From Bacteroides sp. ET71 (GTDB lineage Bacteria; Bacteroidota; Bacteroidia; Bacteroidales; Bacteroidaceae), in contig NZ_JAMBLS010000018.1 of NCBI RefSeq assembly GCF_023336905.1, forward strand, positions 1 through 64,000: DNA of 64,000 nt, in the 5' to 3' direction. The translations under genes and the position numbers were made by a program. Below are positions 36,213 through 45,243 of the stretch, piece by piece (positions within the stretch are counted from its first letter, which is position 1; each line of letters begins with the position of its first letter). A model generated the notes under the pieces. The model was not told the DNA's origin. It searched no databases and saw only the letters and a program-made list of their open reading frames with translations.

Positions 36213-36734
36213 ATGAAGAAACTGACATTTTTAGTAGGTATGGGAGTATGCGTGGTGCTGGCATTTTCTTCTTGCAAATCAAGCCAGAGCGCTTACAGCA
36301 AAGCGTATGAAAAGGCGAAGCAGCAGGAATTGGCCGAGCAGCAGACGGCTCCAGAACCTGTCGAGGTTACTCCTGTGGTAACGGCTCCTGTTACAGAGCC
36401 CAAAGTGGTGGAAAGCACTTCTGTGGAAGCTCCCAAAGAAGAAGTGCGTCATGAAAAGGTGACGGTCGTTTCCGGTGATAATGGTCTGTTGGATTACAGC
36501 GTTGTGTGTGGCAGTTTTGGTATCAAAGCCAATGCTGAGGGACTGAAAACTTTCTTGGAGCAGGAAGGTTATACACCTGTTGTCGTTTTCAATGCTGATG
36601 CTGCGATGTATCGCGTAGTGGTAAGCACTTTTGCAGACAAGGCATCGGCGGCTGCGGCTCGTGATGCATTTAAGGCTAAGTATCCTGAGCGGAAAGATTT
36701 TCAGGGCTCTTGGCTGTTATATCGTGTAAAATAA
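36213..36734 (+). CDS. SPOR domain-containing lipoprotein
   Basis: 173 residues. Signal peptide MKKLTFLVGMGVCVVLAFSSC with lipobox FSSC, then CKSSQSAYSKAYEKAKQQEL. A Pro/Val/Thr-rich linker (about 40-85, EPVEVTPVVTAPVTEPKVVE) leads to a C-terminal SPOR fold (about 96-173: YSVVCGSFGIKANAEGLKTF, VVVSTFADKASAAAARDAF). SPOR domains bind denuded glycan strands at division sites, so it probably links outer membrane and septal peptidoglycan. Single-gene unit with its own promoter and two hairpins behind it. Confidence 0.9.
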   Translation: MKKLTFLVGMGVCVVLAFSSCKSSQSAYSKAYEKAKQQELAEQQTAPEPVEVTPVVTAPVTEPKVVESTSVEAPKEEVRHEKVTVVSGDNGLLDYSVVCGSFGIKANAEGLKTFLEQEGYTPVVVFNADAAMYRVVVSTFADKASAAAARDAFKAKYPERKDFQGSWLLYRVK

Positions 36735-36750
36735 GTAAATGTTTAAATGC

Positions 36751-36871
36751 AAGATGCCCGTTCTTTTCCTTCTGCTGAGAAAGGGATATGCGGGCATTTT
36801 GATTCTTCAAGTATAAAAGGCTGGACGTTTTGTATGCTCTGTCCATGTGCATACGGCGTCCAGCCTTTTTT
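36751..36871 (+). terminator. Two tandem hairpins behind the SPOR lipoprotein gene
   Basis: First: TGCCCG (36755-36760) with CGGGCA (36791-36796) followed by TTTT. Second: a 13-base stem, AAAAGGCTGGACG (36815-36827) with CGTCCAGCCTTTT (36857-36869), plus an inner stem GTATGC/GCATAC, ending in six T. Two stable hairpins in a row are unusual; the second also suits a terminator on the minus strand. Confidence 0.75.
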
Positions 36872-37013
36872 GGAAGGGGCGATTGTTGAACAGATTTTAA
36901 GAGCCTGTCGTTTAAAATTCCGAAGAAGCAACTAAAAAGGAAAAACGGGATAGGGCGACGTTAAAAGAAGTTATAAAACAAATGGTGAAAACTTTCTCCG
37001 TGGGAAAAGTTTC

Positions 37014-37021
37014 TATTTTTG
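37014..37021 (+). promoter_or_regulatory. -7 element of the cysQ promoter
   Basis: TATTTTTG 25 bases before the cysQ start; TTTC sits near the -33 position at 36993. It probably drives the whole sulfonation cluster, since no equally good element occurs before the later genes. Confidence 0.55.
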
Positions 37022-37046
37022 CGACTTCATAGAACGGATATAGAAT

Positions 37047-37889
37047 ATGGAATTGCAGTATATATTGAAGGCGATTGATGCCGCTTTTCTGGCCGGTGAA
37101 CAAATACGAAGAGTTTATGATGATCCGGATGCTGACTTTCAGGTAGAGCGGAAGGCAGACAACTCTCCTTTGACGATAGCAGACAAACGGGCTCATGCAG
37201 TTATTGCCGACGTTTTGTCTGCTACTCCTTTCCCGGTATTGAGTGAGGAAGGAAAACATATCTCTTACGCGGAAAGGGCTTCGTGGAAGGAACTGTGGGT
37301 GGTTGACCCGTTGGACGGTACCAAGGAGTTTATAAAGCGTAATGGTGAGTTTACTGTAAATATTGCATGGATTTGCCAAGGTGTTCCGGTGGTGGGAGTG
37401 ATTTATGTCCCGGTAAAGAAAGAGCTGTATTTGGGCATTGAGAAGTTTGGCGCTTTTAAGTTGTCTGATGTCATCCGGCGTGAATTTTCTTCGTTGGAAG
37501 AACTGGCGGAGCAAGCTGTTCGTTTGCCGCTGTCGGAAAAACGTGACTCTTGGGTAGTGGTAGCTTCGCGTTCACATTCTACACCGGAAACGGAAGCTTT
37601 CATCGAACGCCTGAGACAACGTCATTCGAAAGTGGAGCTCTTGTCCAGTGGAAGTTCGTTGAAAATTTGCCTTGTTGCCGAGGGGAAAGCGGATGTTTAT
37701 CCGCGTTTTGCTCCTACGATGGAGTGGGATACGGCAGCCGGGCATGCCATTGTACGGGCTGCAGGCGGAGAAATCTGGCAAACGGATTTGAAAAGACCTC
37801 TCTATTATAATAAAGAAGATTTGTTGAACCCGTGGTTCATTGTGCTTCCTAAGGATAGTCCGGAGTTGATGGTAAGTAACAATGACTAA
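37047..37889 (+). CDS. cysQ: 3'(2'),5'-bisphosphate nucleotidase CysQ
   Basis: Hydrolyses 3'-phosphoadenosine 5'-phosphate (PAP) to AMP. Inositol-monophosphatase fold, 280 residues. Metal ligands: VLSEEGK (the Glu pair) and VVDPLDGTKEFIKRNGEF, the signature Asp-Pro-x-Asp-Gly-Thr; the third Asp is in MEWDTAAGHAIVRAAGG. PAP is the product of every PAPS-dependent sulfotransfer and inhibits sulfotransferases, so it fits as first gene of a cluster with PAPS synthesis and a sulfotransferase. The permease gene begins 11 bases later. Confidence 0.94.
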   Translation: MELQYILKAIDAAFLAGEQIRRVYDDPDADFQVERKADNSPLTIADKRAHAVIADVLSATPFPVLSEEGKHISYAERASWKELWVVDPLDGTKEFIKRNGEFTVNIAWICQGVPVVGVIYVPVKKELYLGIEKFGAFKLSDVIRREFSSLEELAEQAVRLPLSEKRDSWVVVASRSHSTPETEAFIERLRQRHSKVELLSSGSSLKICLVAEGKADVYPRFAPTMEWDTAAGHAIVRAAGGEIWQTDLKRPLYYNKEDLLNPWFIVLPKDSPELMVSNND

Positions 37890-37900
37890 TACCGAAAATT

Positions 37901-39472
37901 ATGAATTTTGAAATCATTTTTGTCTTACTTGGACTGATTGGCATGTTGGTGGCGCTCATCATGGACAAGATGCGCCCGGGCATTGTGTTGCTCAGTCTGG
38001 TGGTATTGTTCATGGTGGCGGGCATCATTACCCCTAAGCAGATGGTGGCCGGATTCAGCAACCGGGGAATGATAACCGTGGCTTTGTTGTTTCTGGTCAG
38101 CGAGGGAATCCGCCAAAGCGGTGCTTTGAGCACGGTGGTCAAGAAACTGTTGCCGGAGAAGGGAACTTCTGTCACCAAGGCGCAGATGCGCATATTGCCG
38201 GTGGTCAGTGCTTTCTCGGCTTTTTTGAACAATACGCCGGTGGTCGTAATCTTCGCGCCGATATTGAAGAATTGGGCCAAACGGGTAGGCTTGTCTTGTA
38301 CCAAGTTTCTTATCCCTCTGTCCTATGCCACGATTTTAGGTGGTTTGTGTACGCTTATAGGTACGTCTACCAATCTGGTGGTGCACGGCATGATGATTGA
38401 CAAGGGAATGGAAGGTTTGAAGATGTTCGACCTGGCCTACATCGGCATCCCTATCACGGTGGTGGGGTTGGCCTTCATCATCTTGACTTCCAAGAAACTG
38501 CTTCCGGCCGAGCGCCCGGATAATTTCGAGGAAGAAGAGACGGATGCCGCCGAGGACACGGGGCGTCACGTGGTGGAGGTCGTGTTGGCCTCCCGTTTCC
38601 CGGGATTGAAGCGCAAGCTGAAGAACTTTGATTTCAAGCGCCGTTATGGGGCGGAGGTGAAAGAAATCCGCCAGAACGGCCAGGTGATAACGGAAAACAT
38701 AGGTGAAGTGCGTTTGCAGGAGGGGGATACGCTGGTGCTGCTGGCCGATGATGCCTTTACACGTACCTGGGGCGATTCGTCTGTCTTCCTGATGATGACC
38801 AACGGACAGGAAATTCCGGCCAATCCGGTGCCTGCATGGAAGAAGTGGACGGCCTTTGCACTGCTCATCGTGATGATTGTTGGAGCCACCATCGGTGAAT
38901 TGCCCTATTTTCAGGAACAATTTCCCAAGGTGAAGATGGATATGTTCTTCTTTGCTTCGGTGACGGCAGTGGTGATGGCTTGGCTGAAGATGTTTCCGCC
39001 CAAGAAATACACCAAATATATCAGTTGGGACATCCTGATTACCATCGCGTGCGCTTTTGCCATCAGTGCGGCGATGGAAGAATCCGGGTTGGCAGCATTG
39101 ATAGCCGACTTCATCAAGAGTGTTTCCGGCTCTTTGGGAGCCTGGGGCGCTTTGGGATTGCTGTACCTGGTGACGCTGCTCATTACGGAACTGATTACGA
39201 ACAATGCCGCGGCTGCTTTGGCTTTCCCGTTGGCGCTGGAGACGGCAGCCAAGTTTGGGGTAGACCCCATGCCGTTCTTCATTGCCATCTGTATTGCCGC
39301 TTCTGCCGGATTTGCCACACCCATTGGCTACCAGACGAACCTGATTGTGCAGGGCGCGGGCAACTATAAGTTTACGGACTTTGTGAAAGTGGGCCTTCCG
39401 ATGGATTTGATAGTGATGATTATTTCCGTGGGACTGATTCCGTTGATTTGGCCGTTTACGAGTGTGGCGTAA
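37901..39472 (+). CDS. SLC13-family permease with TrkA-C domain (probable sulfate importer)
   Basis: 523-residue membrane protein. N-terminal transmembrane half to about 200 with NTPVVVIFAPILKNWAKRVG and GTSTNLVVHGMMIDKGMEG, the paired Asn-Thr motifs of the SLC13/DASS family. Residues about 220-295 form a soluble TrkA-C (RCK-C) domain: FDFKRRYGAEVKEIRQNGQ, then LQEGDTLVLLADDAF. The second half has NNAAAALAFPLALETAAKFG and TPIGYQTNLIVQGAGNY. Proteins of this layout next to cysDN are usually taken to import sulfate; that substrate is inferred from context. Confidence 0.85.
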   Translation: MNFEIIFVLLGLIGMLVALIMDKMRPGIVLLSLVVLFMVAGIITPKQMVAGFSNRGMITVALLFLVSEGIRQSGALSTVVKKLLPEKGTSVTKAQMRILPVVSAFSAFLNNTPVVVIFAPILKNWAKRVGLSCTKFLIPLSYATILGGLCTLIGTSTNLVVHGMMIDKGMEGLKMFDLAYIGIPITVVGLAFIILTSKKLLPAERPDNFEEEETDAAEDTGRHVVEVVLASRFPGLKRKLKNFDFKRRYGAEVKEIRQNGQVITENIGEVRLQEGDTLVLLADDAFTRTWGDSSVFLMMTNGQEIPANPVPAWKKWTAFALLIVMIVGATIGELPYFQEQFPKVKMDMFFFASVTAVVMAWLKMFPPKKYTKYISWDILITIACAFAISAAMEESGLAALIADFIKSVSGSLGAWGALGLLYLVTLLITELITNNAAAALAFPLALETAAKFGVDPMPFFIAICIAASAGFATPIGYQTNLIVQGAGNYKFTDFVKVGLPMDLIVMIISVGLIPLIWPFTSVA

Positions 39473-39494
39473 ATAGAAATTTAGTTAACAAAGG

Positions 39495-39579
39495 GACGAG
39501 TTAACAAGGCTACGAGGACAGAGCTTATTCCTTGTCAATTCGTCATTATTACAAGACCTTGTAGCCTTGTTAACTTGTC
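39495..39579. repeat. Long inverted repeat in the permease-cysC spacer
   Basis: Arm 39495-39517 pairs with 39557-39579: 21 of 23 positions, including the core GTTAACAAGGCTAC. It would form a tall hairpin in the polycistronic RNA just before cysC. No U-tract behind it, so termination is not implied. Confidence 0.8.
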
Positions 39580-39599
39580 AACTATTAAATTATTATTTT

Positions 39600-40196
39600 A
39601 TGGAACAACATATTTATCCGATATTTGATAAGATGCTGGCGCGGGCAGATAAGGAGAAGTTGCTGGGCCAGCGGGGCCTGATGATTTGGTTCACCGGCCT
39701 GAGCGGTTCGGGCAAGAGCACCATTGCCATAGCCTTGGAGCGCGAATTGCACCGGCGGGGTATCCTCTGCCGCATCCTGGACGGGGACAACATCCGGAGC
39801 GGCATCAACAACAACCTGGGCTTCACAGAGGCCGACCGCGTGGAGAATATCCGTCGCATCGCCGAGGTGGCCAAGCTGTTCGTGGATACGGGCATCGTCA
39901 CGCTGGCGGCGTTCATCAGTCCCAACAATGACATTCGCGAGATGGCGGCCCGTATCATTGGGAAGGACGATTTCCTGGAGGTGTATGTCAGCACGCCGCT
40001 GGAGGAGTGTGAACGCCGCGATGTGAAGGGGCTGTATGCCAAGGCACGGCGTGGAGAGATAAAGAACTTTACGGGCATAACCGCTCCGTTTGAGGCACCT
40101 GCCCATCCGGCTTTGACCTTGGATACGTCCGTGCTCAGCCTGGAGGAGTCGGTCAATCGTTTGCTGGAACTTGTATTGCCAAAGATAGGTAGATGA
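39600..40196 (+). CDS. cysC: Adenylylsulfate (APS) kinase
   Basis: Phosphorylates APS at 3' to give PAPS. 198 residues from ATG at 39600; an upstream in-frame ATG at 39567 lies inside the inverted repeat and its residues (MLTCQLLNYYF) do not look like APS kinase. Walker A: WFTGLSGSGKSTIA (G33-T41); then LDGDNIRSGINNNLGFTEADR with the conserved APS-binding segment, FISPNNDIREMAARI, and the lid region KGLYAKARRGEIKNFTGI. Separate from CysN here; in some bacteria it is fused. Confidence 0.95.
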   Translation: MEQHIYPIFDKMLARADKEKLLGQRGLMIWFTGLSGSGKSTIAIALERELHRRGILCRILDGDNIRSGINNNLGFTEADRVENIRRIAEVAKLFVDTGIVTLAAFISPNNDIREMAARIIGKDDFLEVYVSTPLEECERRDVKGLYAKARRGEIKNFTGITAPFEAPAHPALTLDTSVLSLEESVNRLLELVLPKIGR

Positions 40197-40211
40197 GTTT
40201 GTTAGTTTGTT

Positions 40212-40303
40212 AGTTCTTGAGTTTATGAGTTTGTTGTTTCTAATTTGGAGGACTTTTAGATGAAGGTAAAACTGTAACTTATAAACTTAAAAACTCAAGA
40301 ACT
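40212..40303. repeat. Long inverted repeat in the cysC-cysD spacer
   Basis: Arm 40212-40232 (AGTTCTTGAGTTT...) pairs with 40283-40303 at 19 of 21 positions. Runs of GTTTGTTAGTTTGTTAG precede it. Sequence unrelated to the permease-cysC repeat, but same layout. Confidence 0.75.
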
Positions 40304-40324
40304 TAAAAACTTAAAAGAATAAAA

Positions 40325-41233
40325 ATGGAAGAATATAAACTGAGCCACCTGAAGGAACTCGAAGCCGAGTCCATACACATTATCCGCGAGGTGGCCGCGG
40401 AGTTTGAGAATCCTGTGATGTTGTACAGCATCGGCAAAGACTCGTCCGTCATGGTACGCCTGGCCGAGAAGGCTTTCTATCCCGGCAAGGTGCCTTTCCC
40501 CTTGATGCACATCGACTCGAAGTGGAAGTTCAAGGAGATGATACAGTTCCGCGACGAGTATGCCAAAAAGTATGGTTGGAACCTCATTGTGGAGAGCAAC
40601 ATGGAGGCTTTCAAGGCAGGTGTGGGGCCTTTCACTCACGGCAGCAAGGTGCACACCGACCTGATGAAGACGCAGGCCCTGCTGCATGCGCTGGACAAGT
40701 ACAAGTTTGATGCGGCTTTTGGCGGGGCACGCCGTGACGAGGAGAAATCCCGCGCCAAGGAGCGTATCTTCTCCTTCCGCGACCGTTTCCACCAGTGGGA
40801 TCCCAAGAACCAGCGGCCGGAGCTGTGGGACATCTACAATGCTCGCGTGCACAAGGGCGAGAGCATCCGCGTCTTTCCCCTGAGTAACTGGACGGAGTTG
40901 GACATCTGGCAATACATCCGTCTGGAGAATATCCCCATCGTCCCTCTTTACTTCGCCAAAGAGCGTCCGGTGGTGGAGATTGACGGCAACCTCATCATGC
41001 CGGACGATGACCGCCTGCCCGAACAGTACCGCGACAAAATCCAGATGAAGAAAATCCGTTTCCGCACCTTGGGTTGCTGGCCTTTGACGGGTGCCATCGA
41101 GAGCGAGGCGGATACCATCGAGAAGATTGTGGAGGAGATGATGACCACCACCAAGAGCGAGCGCACCACGCGTGTCATCGATTTCGACCAGGAGGCCAGC
41201 ATGGAGCAGAAGAAGCGCGAGGGATACTTCTAA
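40325..41233 (+). CDS. cysD: Sulfate adenylyltransferase subunit 2
   Basis: Catalytic subunit of ATP sulfurylase, makes APS from sulfate and ATP. 302 residues, the usual CysD length. PP-loop: [18 protein letters not shown], then [36 protein letters not shown] and WNLIVESN are further blocks. [20 protein letters not shown] is a strongly conserved segment. The C-terminal [20 protein letters not shown] is typical. It works with CysN, which starts 42 bases later. Confidence 0.97.
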   Translation: MEEYKLSHLKELEAESIHIIREVAAEFENPVMLYSIGKDSSVMVRLAEKAFYPGKVPFPLMHIDSKWKFKEMIQFRDEYAKKYGWNLIVESNMEAFKAGVGPFTHGSKVHTDLMKTQALLHALDKYKFDAAFGGARRDEEKSRAKERIFSFRDRFHQWDPKNQRPELWDIYNARVHKGESIRVFPLSNWTELDIWQYIRLENIPIVPLYFAKERPVVEIDGNLIMPDDDRLPEQYRDKIQMKKIRFRTLGCWPLTGAIESEADTIEKIVEEMMTTTKSERTTRVIDFDQEASMEQKKREGYF

Positions 41234-41275
41234 TTACATGAAGAATGAAGAATTAAGCATTAAGAATGAAGAATT

Positions 41276-42742
41276 ATGGGAAGCGATAAAGATAAATTAG
41301 ATATAAAGACCTTCTTGGATAATGACGAAAAGAAGGATTTATTGCGTTTCTTGACTGCGGGAAGCGTGGATGACGGCAAGTCTACGTTGATAGGGCGCTT
41401 GTTGTTCGATAGCAAGAAGATATACGAGGACCAGCTGGATGCCCTTGAGCGGGATAGCAAGCGCGTGGGCAATGCGGGCGACCATATAGACTATGCCCTC
41501 CTGTTGGACGGGTTGAAGGCCGAGCGTGAGCAGGGCATTACCATTGATGTGGCCTATCGCTATTTCTCGACCAACAAGCGCAAGTTCATCATTGCCGACA
41601 CGCCGGGACATGAGCAATATACACGCAACATGATAACCGGTGGCTCCACGGCCAATTTGGCTATCATCCTGGTGGATGCAAGATTGGGTGTCATCACGCA
41701 GACGCGGCGACATACGTTCCTGGTCTCCTTGCTGGGCATCAAGCACGTGGTGCTGGCCGTGAACAAAATGGACTTGGTGGATTTCTCCGAAGAGCGTTTC
41801 AGTGAGATTGTAGGCGAGTATAAGAAGTTTATTGAGCCGTTGGGCATCCCCGACGTCACCTGCATCCCGCTGTCTGCCCTCGATGGCGACAATGTGGTGG
41901 AGAAGTCCGCCCGCACGCCGTGGTATGCAGGGCCGGCTTTGCTGGACTTCCTGGAGACGGTGCATATCGGCAATGACCATAACTTGCAGGATTTCCGTTT
42001 CCCCGTGCAATATGTACTGCGTCCCAACTTGAATTTCCGTGGCTTCTGCGGCAAAGTCGCTTCGGGCGTGGTGCGCAAAGGCGATGAGGTGGTGGCCCTG
42101 CCATCCGGCAAAAAGTCGCATATCAAGAGCATCGTCACCTATGATGGGGAGTTGGATTATGCTTTCCCTCCTCAATCCGTTACCTTGACCTTGGAGGACG
42201 AGATAGACGTGTCGCGTGGAGAGATGCTGGTGCATCCGGATAATCAGCCCACGATAGGCCGCAACTTCGAGGCGATGCTGGTATGGATGGACGAGGAGCC
42301 GATGGACTTCCGCAAGTCGTTCTTCATCAAGCAGACTACTCACACCAGCCGTTCACACGTGGACAGCATCAAGTATAAGGTTGATGTCAATACGATGGAG
42401 CATCTTTCGCTGGAAAACGGCAAGCTGACCCGGGAAACCCTGCCCATGCAGCTCAACCAGATTGCCCGTGTGGTGATGACCACTGCGCAGGAAATGTTCT
42501 TCGACTCCTACCGGCAGAACAAGGCCACGGGTGCCTTTATCCTGATAGACCCCATTACCAACAATACCAGTGCCGTGGGCATGATTATCGGTCCGGTGCC
42601 TGAAGAGGAGATGCATGCCGATGCGGGATTGCCCGTGCTCGACCTGCAAAAATTGGGCATCGCCCCCGAACACTACGAAGCCATTGACCGCGCGGTAAAG
42701 GAACTGAGCCGTCAAGGGCTGGAGATTGTGGTGAAGCGATAA
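41276..42742 (+). CDS. cysN: Sulfate adenylyltransferase subunit 1
   Basis: GTPase subunit of ATP sulfurylase; GTP hydrolysis drives APS formation. EF-Tu-like, 488 residues: G1 [17 protein letters not shown], switch [20 protein letters not shown] in [11 protein letters not shown], then two beta-barrel domains. No C-terminal APS kinase domain, in agreement with a separate cysC. The 42-base spacer after cysD contains AAGAATGAAGAATTA-type direct repeats and little else. Confidence 0.97.
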   Translation: MGSDKDKLDIKTFLDNDEKKDLLRFLTAGSVDDGKSTLIGRLLFDSKKIYEDQLDALERDSKRVGNAGDHIDYALLLDGLKAEREQGITIDVAYRYFSTNKRKFIIADTPGHEQYTRNMITGGSTANLAIILVDARLGVITQTRRHTFLVSLLGIKHVVLAVNKMDLVDFSEERFSEIVGEYKKFIEPLGIPDVTCIPLSALDGDNVVEKSARTPWYAGPALLDFLETVHIGNDHNLQDFRFPVQYVLRPNLNFRGFCGKVASGVVRKGDEVVALPSGKKSHIKSIVTYDGELDYAFPPQSVTLTLEDEIDVSRGEMLVHPDNQPTIGRNFEAMLVWMDEEPMDFRKSFFIKQTTHTSRSHVDSIKYKVDVNTMEHLSLENGKLTRETLPMQLNQIARVVMTTAQEMFFDSYRQNKATGAFILIDPITNNTSAVGMIIGPVPEEEMHADAGLPVLDLQKLGIAPEHYEAIDRAVKELSRQGLEIVVKR

Positions 42743-42756
42743 ATAATTTATTTTTG

Positions 42757-42903
42757 AGGAGTTAGAGGGAGTTATAAGGAGTCATAGGAAGTTATAGGCC
42801 GATAGTTGGTCCGTCGATAATGGCAAAGGTATTGGCCTTTAACTCCCCCAAGCGAAGCGATAACTCCGTCTAACTCCTTTTAACTCCTGCGGGCAAAGCC
42901 CGC
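42757..42903. repeat. Inverted repeats in the cysN-sulfotransferase spacer
   Basis: Arm 42757-42775 (AGGAGTTAGAGGGAGTTAT) pairs with 42860-42878 at 18 of 19 positions, flanking about 84 bases. A second small hairpin, GCGGGC/GCCCGC, is at 42889-42903. No coding frame in the spacer (42743-42940). Confidence 0.8.
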
Positions 42904-42940
42904 TAAATTCCTATTTGTATAACGAACTATACCTGAAGCT

Positions 42941-44047
42941 ATGGGCTTATTAGAATTCAATAAACTCCCCATCAACACCTTGGTGGGGGCCGACTGGAAA
43001 ACCTTCAAGGCGGTGACCGCCGGGCGACAGATTGACCCGGCCTACCGCAACAAGTATCGGTTGACCAAGGCTGTCTGCCGTTTGCTTTCTACGCTGACTT
43101 CCCTGCAGGACAAGCGCTACGAAAAACTCCTGGCCGACCAACCCTTGGAGCACGACCCGCTCTTCATTCTCGGTCATTGGCGCAGCGGTACGACTTTTGT
43201 GCACAATGTCTTCTCGTGTGACAGCCATTTCGGCTACAACACCACTTATCAGACCGTCTTCCCGCATCTGATGATGTGGGGACAACCGTTCTTCAAGAAA
43301 AACATGAGCTGGCTGATGCCCGACAAGCGTCCGACGGACAACATGGAACTGGCCGTAGACCTGCCGCAGGAAGAGGAGTTCGCCTTGGCCAACATGATGC
43401 CCTACACCTATTACAACTTCTGGTTCTTCCCCAAGTACCAGCAGGAGTATGCCGACAAGTACCTCTTGTTCAACGACATCACGCCGGAAGAACTGAAGGC
43501 GTTTGAGGACACGTTCATCAAGCTCATCAAGATTTCCCTGTGGAACACGCATGGCACGCAGTTCCTCAGCAAGAACCCGCCGCACACCGGGCGCGTCCGC
43601 GAACTGGTCAAGATGTTCCCCAACGCCAAGTTCATCTACCTGATGCGCAATCCCTACACCGTCTTCGAGAGCACCCGCAGCTTCTTCACCAACACCATCC
43701 AGCCCCTGAAGCTGGAGGACATCACGCCCGCGGAGCTGGAGCAGAACATCCTGTCCGTCTATGCCAAGCTCTACCACAAGTACGAGGCCGACAAGGCGTG
43801 CATCCCCGCAGGCAACCTCATCGAAGTGAAGTTCGAGGACTTCGAGGCCGATGCCATGGGCATGACCGATCACATCTACCAGGCGCTCAGTCTGCCCGGA
43901 TTCCCCGAAGCCCGCGCCGCCATCGAGAAATATGTGGGCGCGAAGAAAGGATATAAAAAGAACAAATACAAGTATGACGACCGCACCGTGCAGCTCGTGC
44001 AGGACAACTGGGGCTTCGCGCTGGAGCAGTGGAAGTACGAAATATAA
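42941..44047 (+). CDS. PAPS-dependent sulfotransferase
   Basis: 368-residue cytoplasmic sulfotransferase (Sulfotransfer_3-like). The 5'-phosphosulfate loop is FILGHWRSGTTFVHNV (G78-T85) and the 3'-phosphate site is FIYLMRNPYTVFESTRSFF with R236 and S244. HYDPLF-like HDPLFILGH before the loop and FLSKNPPHTGRVRELVKMFP are standard. It lies directly after cysC-cysD-cysN, so it takes PAPS made by its neighbours. The acceptor cannot be read from sequence. A Bacteroides thetaiotaomicron sulfotransferase in a similar gene context (BT_0416, from memory) sulfonates cholesterol and other steroids, so this is a candidate ortholog. Confidence 0.88.
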   Translation: MGLLEFNKLPINTLVGADWKTFKAVTAGRQIDPAYRNKYRLTKAVCRLLSTLTSLQDKRYEKLLADQPLEHDPLFILGHWRSGTTFVHNVFSCDSHFGYNTTYQTVFPHLMMWGQPFFKKNMSWLMPDKRPTDNMELAVDLPQEEEFALANMMPYTYYNFWFFPKYQQEYADKYLLFNDITPEELKAFEDTFIKLIKISLWNTHGTQFLSKNPPHTGRVRELVKMFPNAKFIYLMRNPYTVFESTRSFFTNTIQPLKLEDITPAELEQNILSVYAKLYHKYEADKACIPAGNLIEVKFEDFEADAMGMTDHIYQALSLPGFPEARAAIEKYVGAKKGYKKNKYKYDDRTVQLVQDNWGFALEQWKYEI

Positions 44048-44058
44048 TGGTAAAACTG

Positions 44059-44267
44059 AGAAATTAAACCACAGATAACACGGATTAAATGAGATGAGCA
44101 CAGAAGCATCTGTCACCCCGAGCGTAGTCGAGGGGACTTACATCATGCGTTACGTGAGATGTCTCGACAAGCTCGATATGACAGATACATATTAAAAAAT
44201 CTGTTTAATAAATCTGTGTAAATCTGTATTATCTGTGCCATCAGTGGTCACTCCCGATAAATTATCA
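44059..44267. repeat. Nested inverted repeats, including REP-like element copy 2
   Basis: Outer arms: CACAGATAACACGGATTA (44072 region) and the reverse complement of CACAGATAATACAGATTT near 44225-44243. Inside, ATCTGTCACCCCGAGCGTAG (about 44108-44127) pairs imperfectly with the CTCGACAAGCTCGATATGAC stretch ending near 44186. The inner part shares the gtagtcgag and atgacag words of the elements at 1-111 and 49893-50045. It fills the sulfotransferase-PCMD spacer. Confidence 0.6.
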
Positions 44268-44274
44268 TTTAATT

Positions 44275-45243
44275 ATGCAACCAAAATCTTATTTATTAAG
44301 CCTTCTCCTCGTCTTCCTGGCCTGCGGCCGCTTGGCTGCTCAAGACGCTGAAGTGGTGGAAGAAATCCCCTTCGGCAACATGGACCAGTGGATTGACCGG
44401 CAGATTGAAGAATCCGGCATCATCGGCGGCGACACCAAGCATGTCTATGCCATCGGCCCTACGCAAACCATCACCAACAATGAAGCCTACCGAAATATGG
44501 GCGGCTCGCCTTGGGCATCGTCCAACGTCATGGCTCGTGTGGCCGGTGTCACGAAGACTAACACCTCGGTTTTCCCAGAGAAGCGGGGTAACGGCTACTG
44601 TGCCCGTATGGATACCCGTATGGAGAGCGTGAAGGTGCTGGGGCTGGTCAATATCACCGTGCTGGCCGCTGGTTCCGTTTTCCTGGGCGAGATGCACGAA
44701 CCCATCACCAGCACCAAGGATCCGATGCGTAAACTGGACACCGGCATCCCCTTCACCAAGAAGCCCAAGGCCATCCGTTTCGACTATAAGGTCAAGATGG
44801 CCGACAGCCCTCATCGCATCCGAGCTACCGGCTTCAGCCGTATCAAAGATGTGGAAGGGCGCGACTTCCCCGAAATTAACTTGTATCTGCAAAAGCGTTG
44901 GGAAGATGAAGATGGCAATATTTACGCCAAACGCATCGGAACGTTGGTTGTACGTTATGACCAGACTACTCCTGATTGGCAGAACAACGTGACGTACACC
45001 ATTCTCTATGGTGACATCACGAATCATCCTGATTATAATCCCGATATGATGCGCCTTCAGGTGCAAGAACGATATGCCGTCAACAGTAAAGGTAAGAGTG
45101 TGCCTATTCAGGAAGTAGGTTGGGGGACAGCAGACGATGTACCCACCCACCTGCAACTTCAGTTCACGTCCAGTCATGGAGGCGCCTATATCGGTTCGCC
45201 CGGTAATTCATTTTGGGTGGATAATGTCCGTTTGGTTTATTGA
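44275..45243 (+). CDS. Secreted PCMD-like protein (putative carbohydrate metabolism domain)
   Basis: 322 residues with a signal peptide (MQPKSYLLSLLLVFLACGRL, cleaved near LAAQ). The mature protein is all-beta in character: FGNMDQWIDRQIEESGIIGG near the N-terminus, FDYKVKMADSPHRI in the middle, and the end GSPGNSFWVDNVRLVY. This resembles the PCMD family (PF13201), a jelly-roll domain of Bacteroidetes exported proteins; assigned from pattern memory, so moderate confidence. It follows the sulfotransferase in the same direction; a role in handling the sulfonated product or an external substrate is only a guess. Confidence 0.68.
   Translation: MQPKSYLLSLLLVFLACGRLAAQDAEVVEEIPFGNMDQWIDRQIEESGIIGGDTKHVYAIGPTQTITNNEAYRNMGGSPWASSNVMARVAGVTKTNTSVFPEKRGNGYCARMDTRMESVKVLGLVNITVLAAGSVFLGEMHEPITSTKDPMRKLDTGIPFTKKPKAIRFDYKVKMADSPHRIRATGFSRIKDVEGRDFPEINLYLQKRWEDEDGNIYAKRIGTLVVRYDQTTPDWQNNVTYTILYGDITNHPDYNPDMMRLQVQERYAVNSKGKSVPIQEVGWGTADDVPTHLQLQFTSSHGGAYIGSPGNSFWVDNVRLVY

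Larger units (their letters stand above)
36735..37046. other. 312-base spacer, terminators and cysQ promoter
   Basis: Holds the two hairpins described at 36751-36871 and the cysQ -7 element TATTTTTG at 37014-37021. The two 62-codon open frames on opposite strands here are products of the hairpins and are not called. Confidence 0.6.

Noticed and set aside
36743-36935. Two 62-codon genes on opposite strands
   Set aside because: Both are read through the tandem terminator hairpins.
40197-40324. Riboswitch (SAM or similar) before cysD
   Set aside because: The spacer is explained by one inverted repeat and AT-rich direct repeats; no known riboswitch core is visible.
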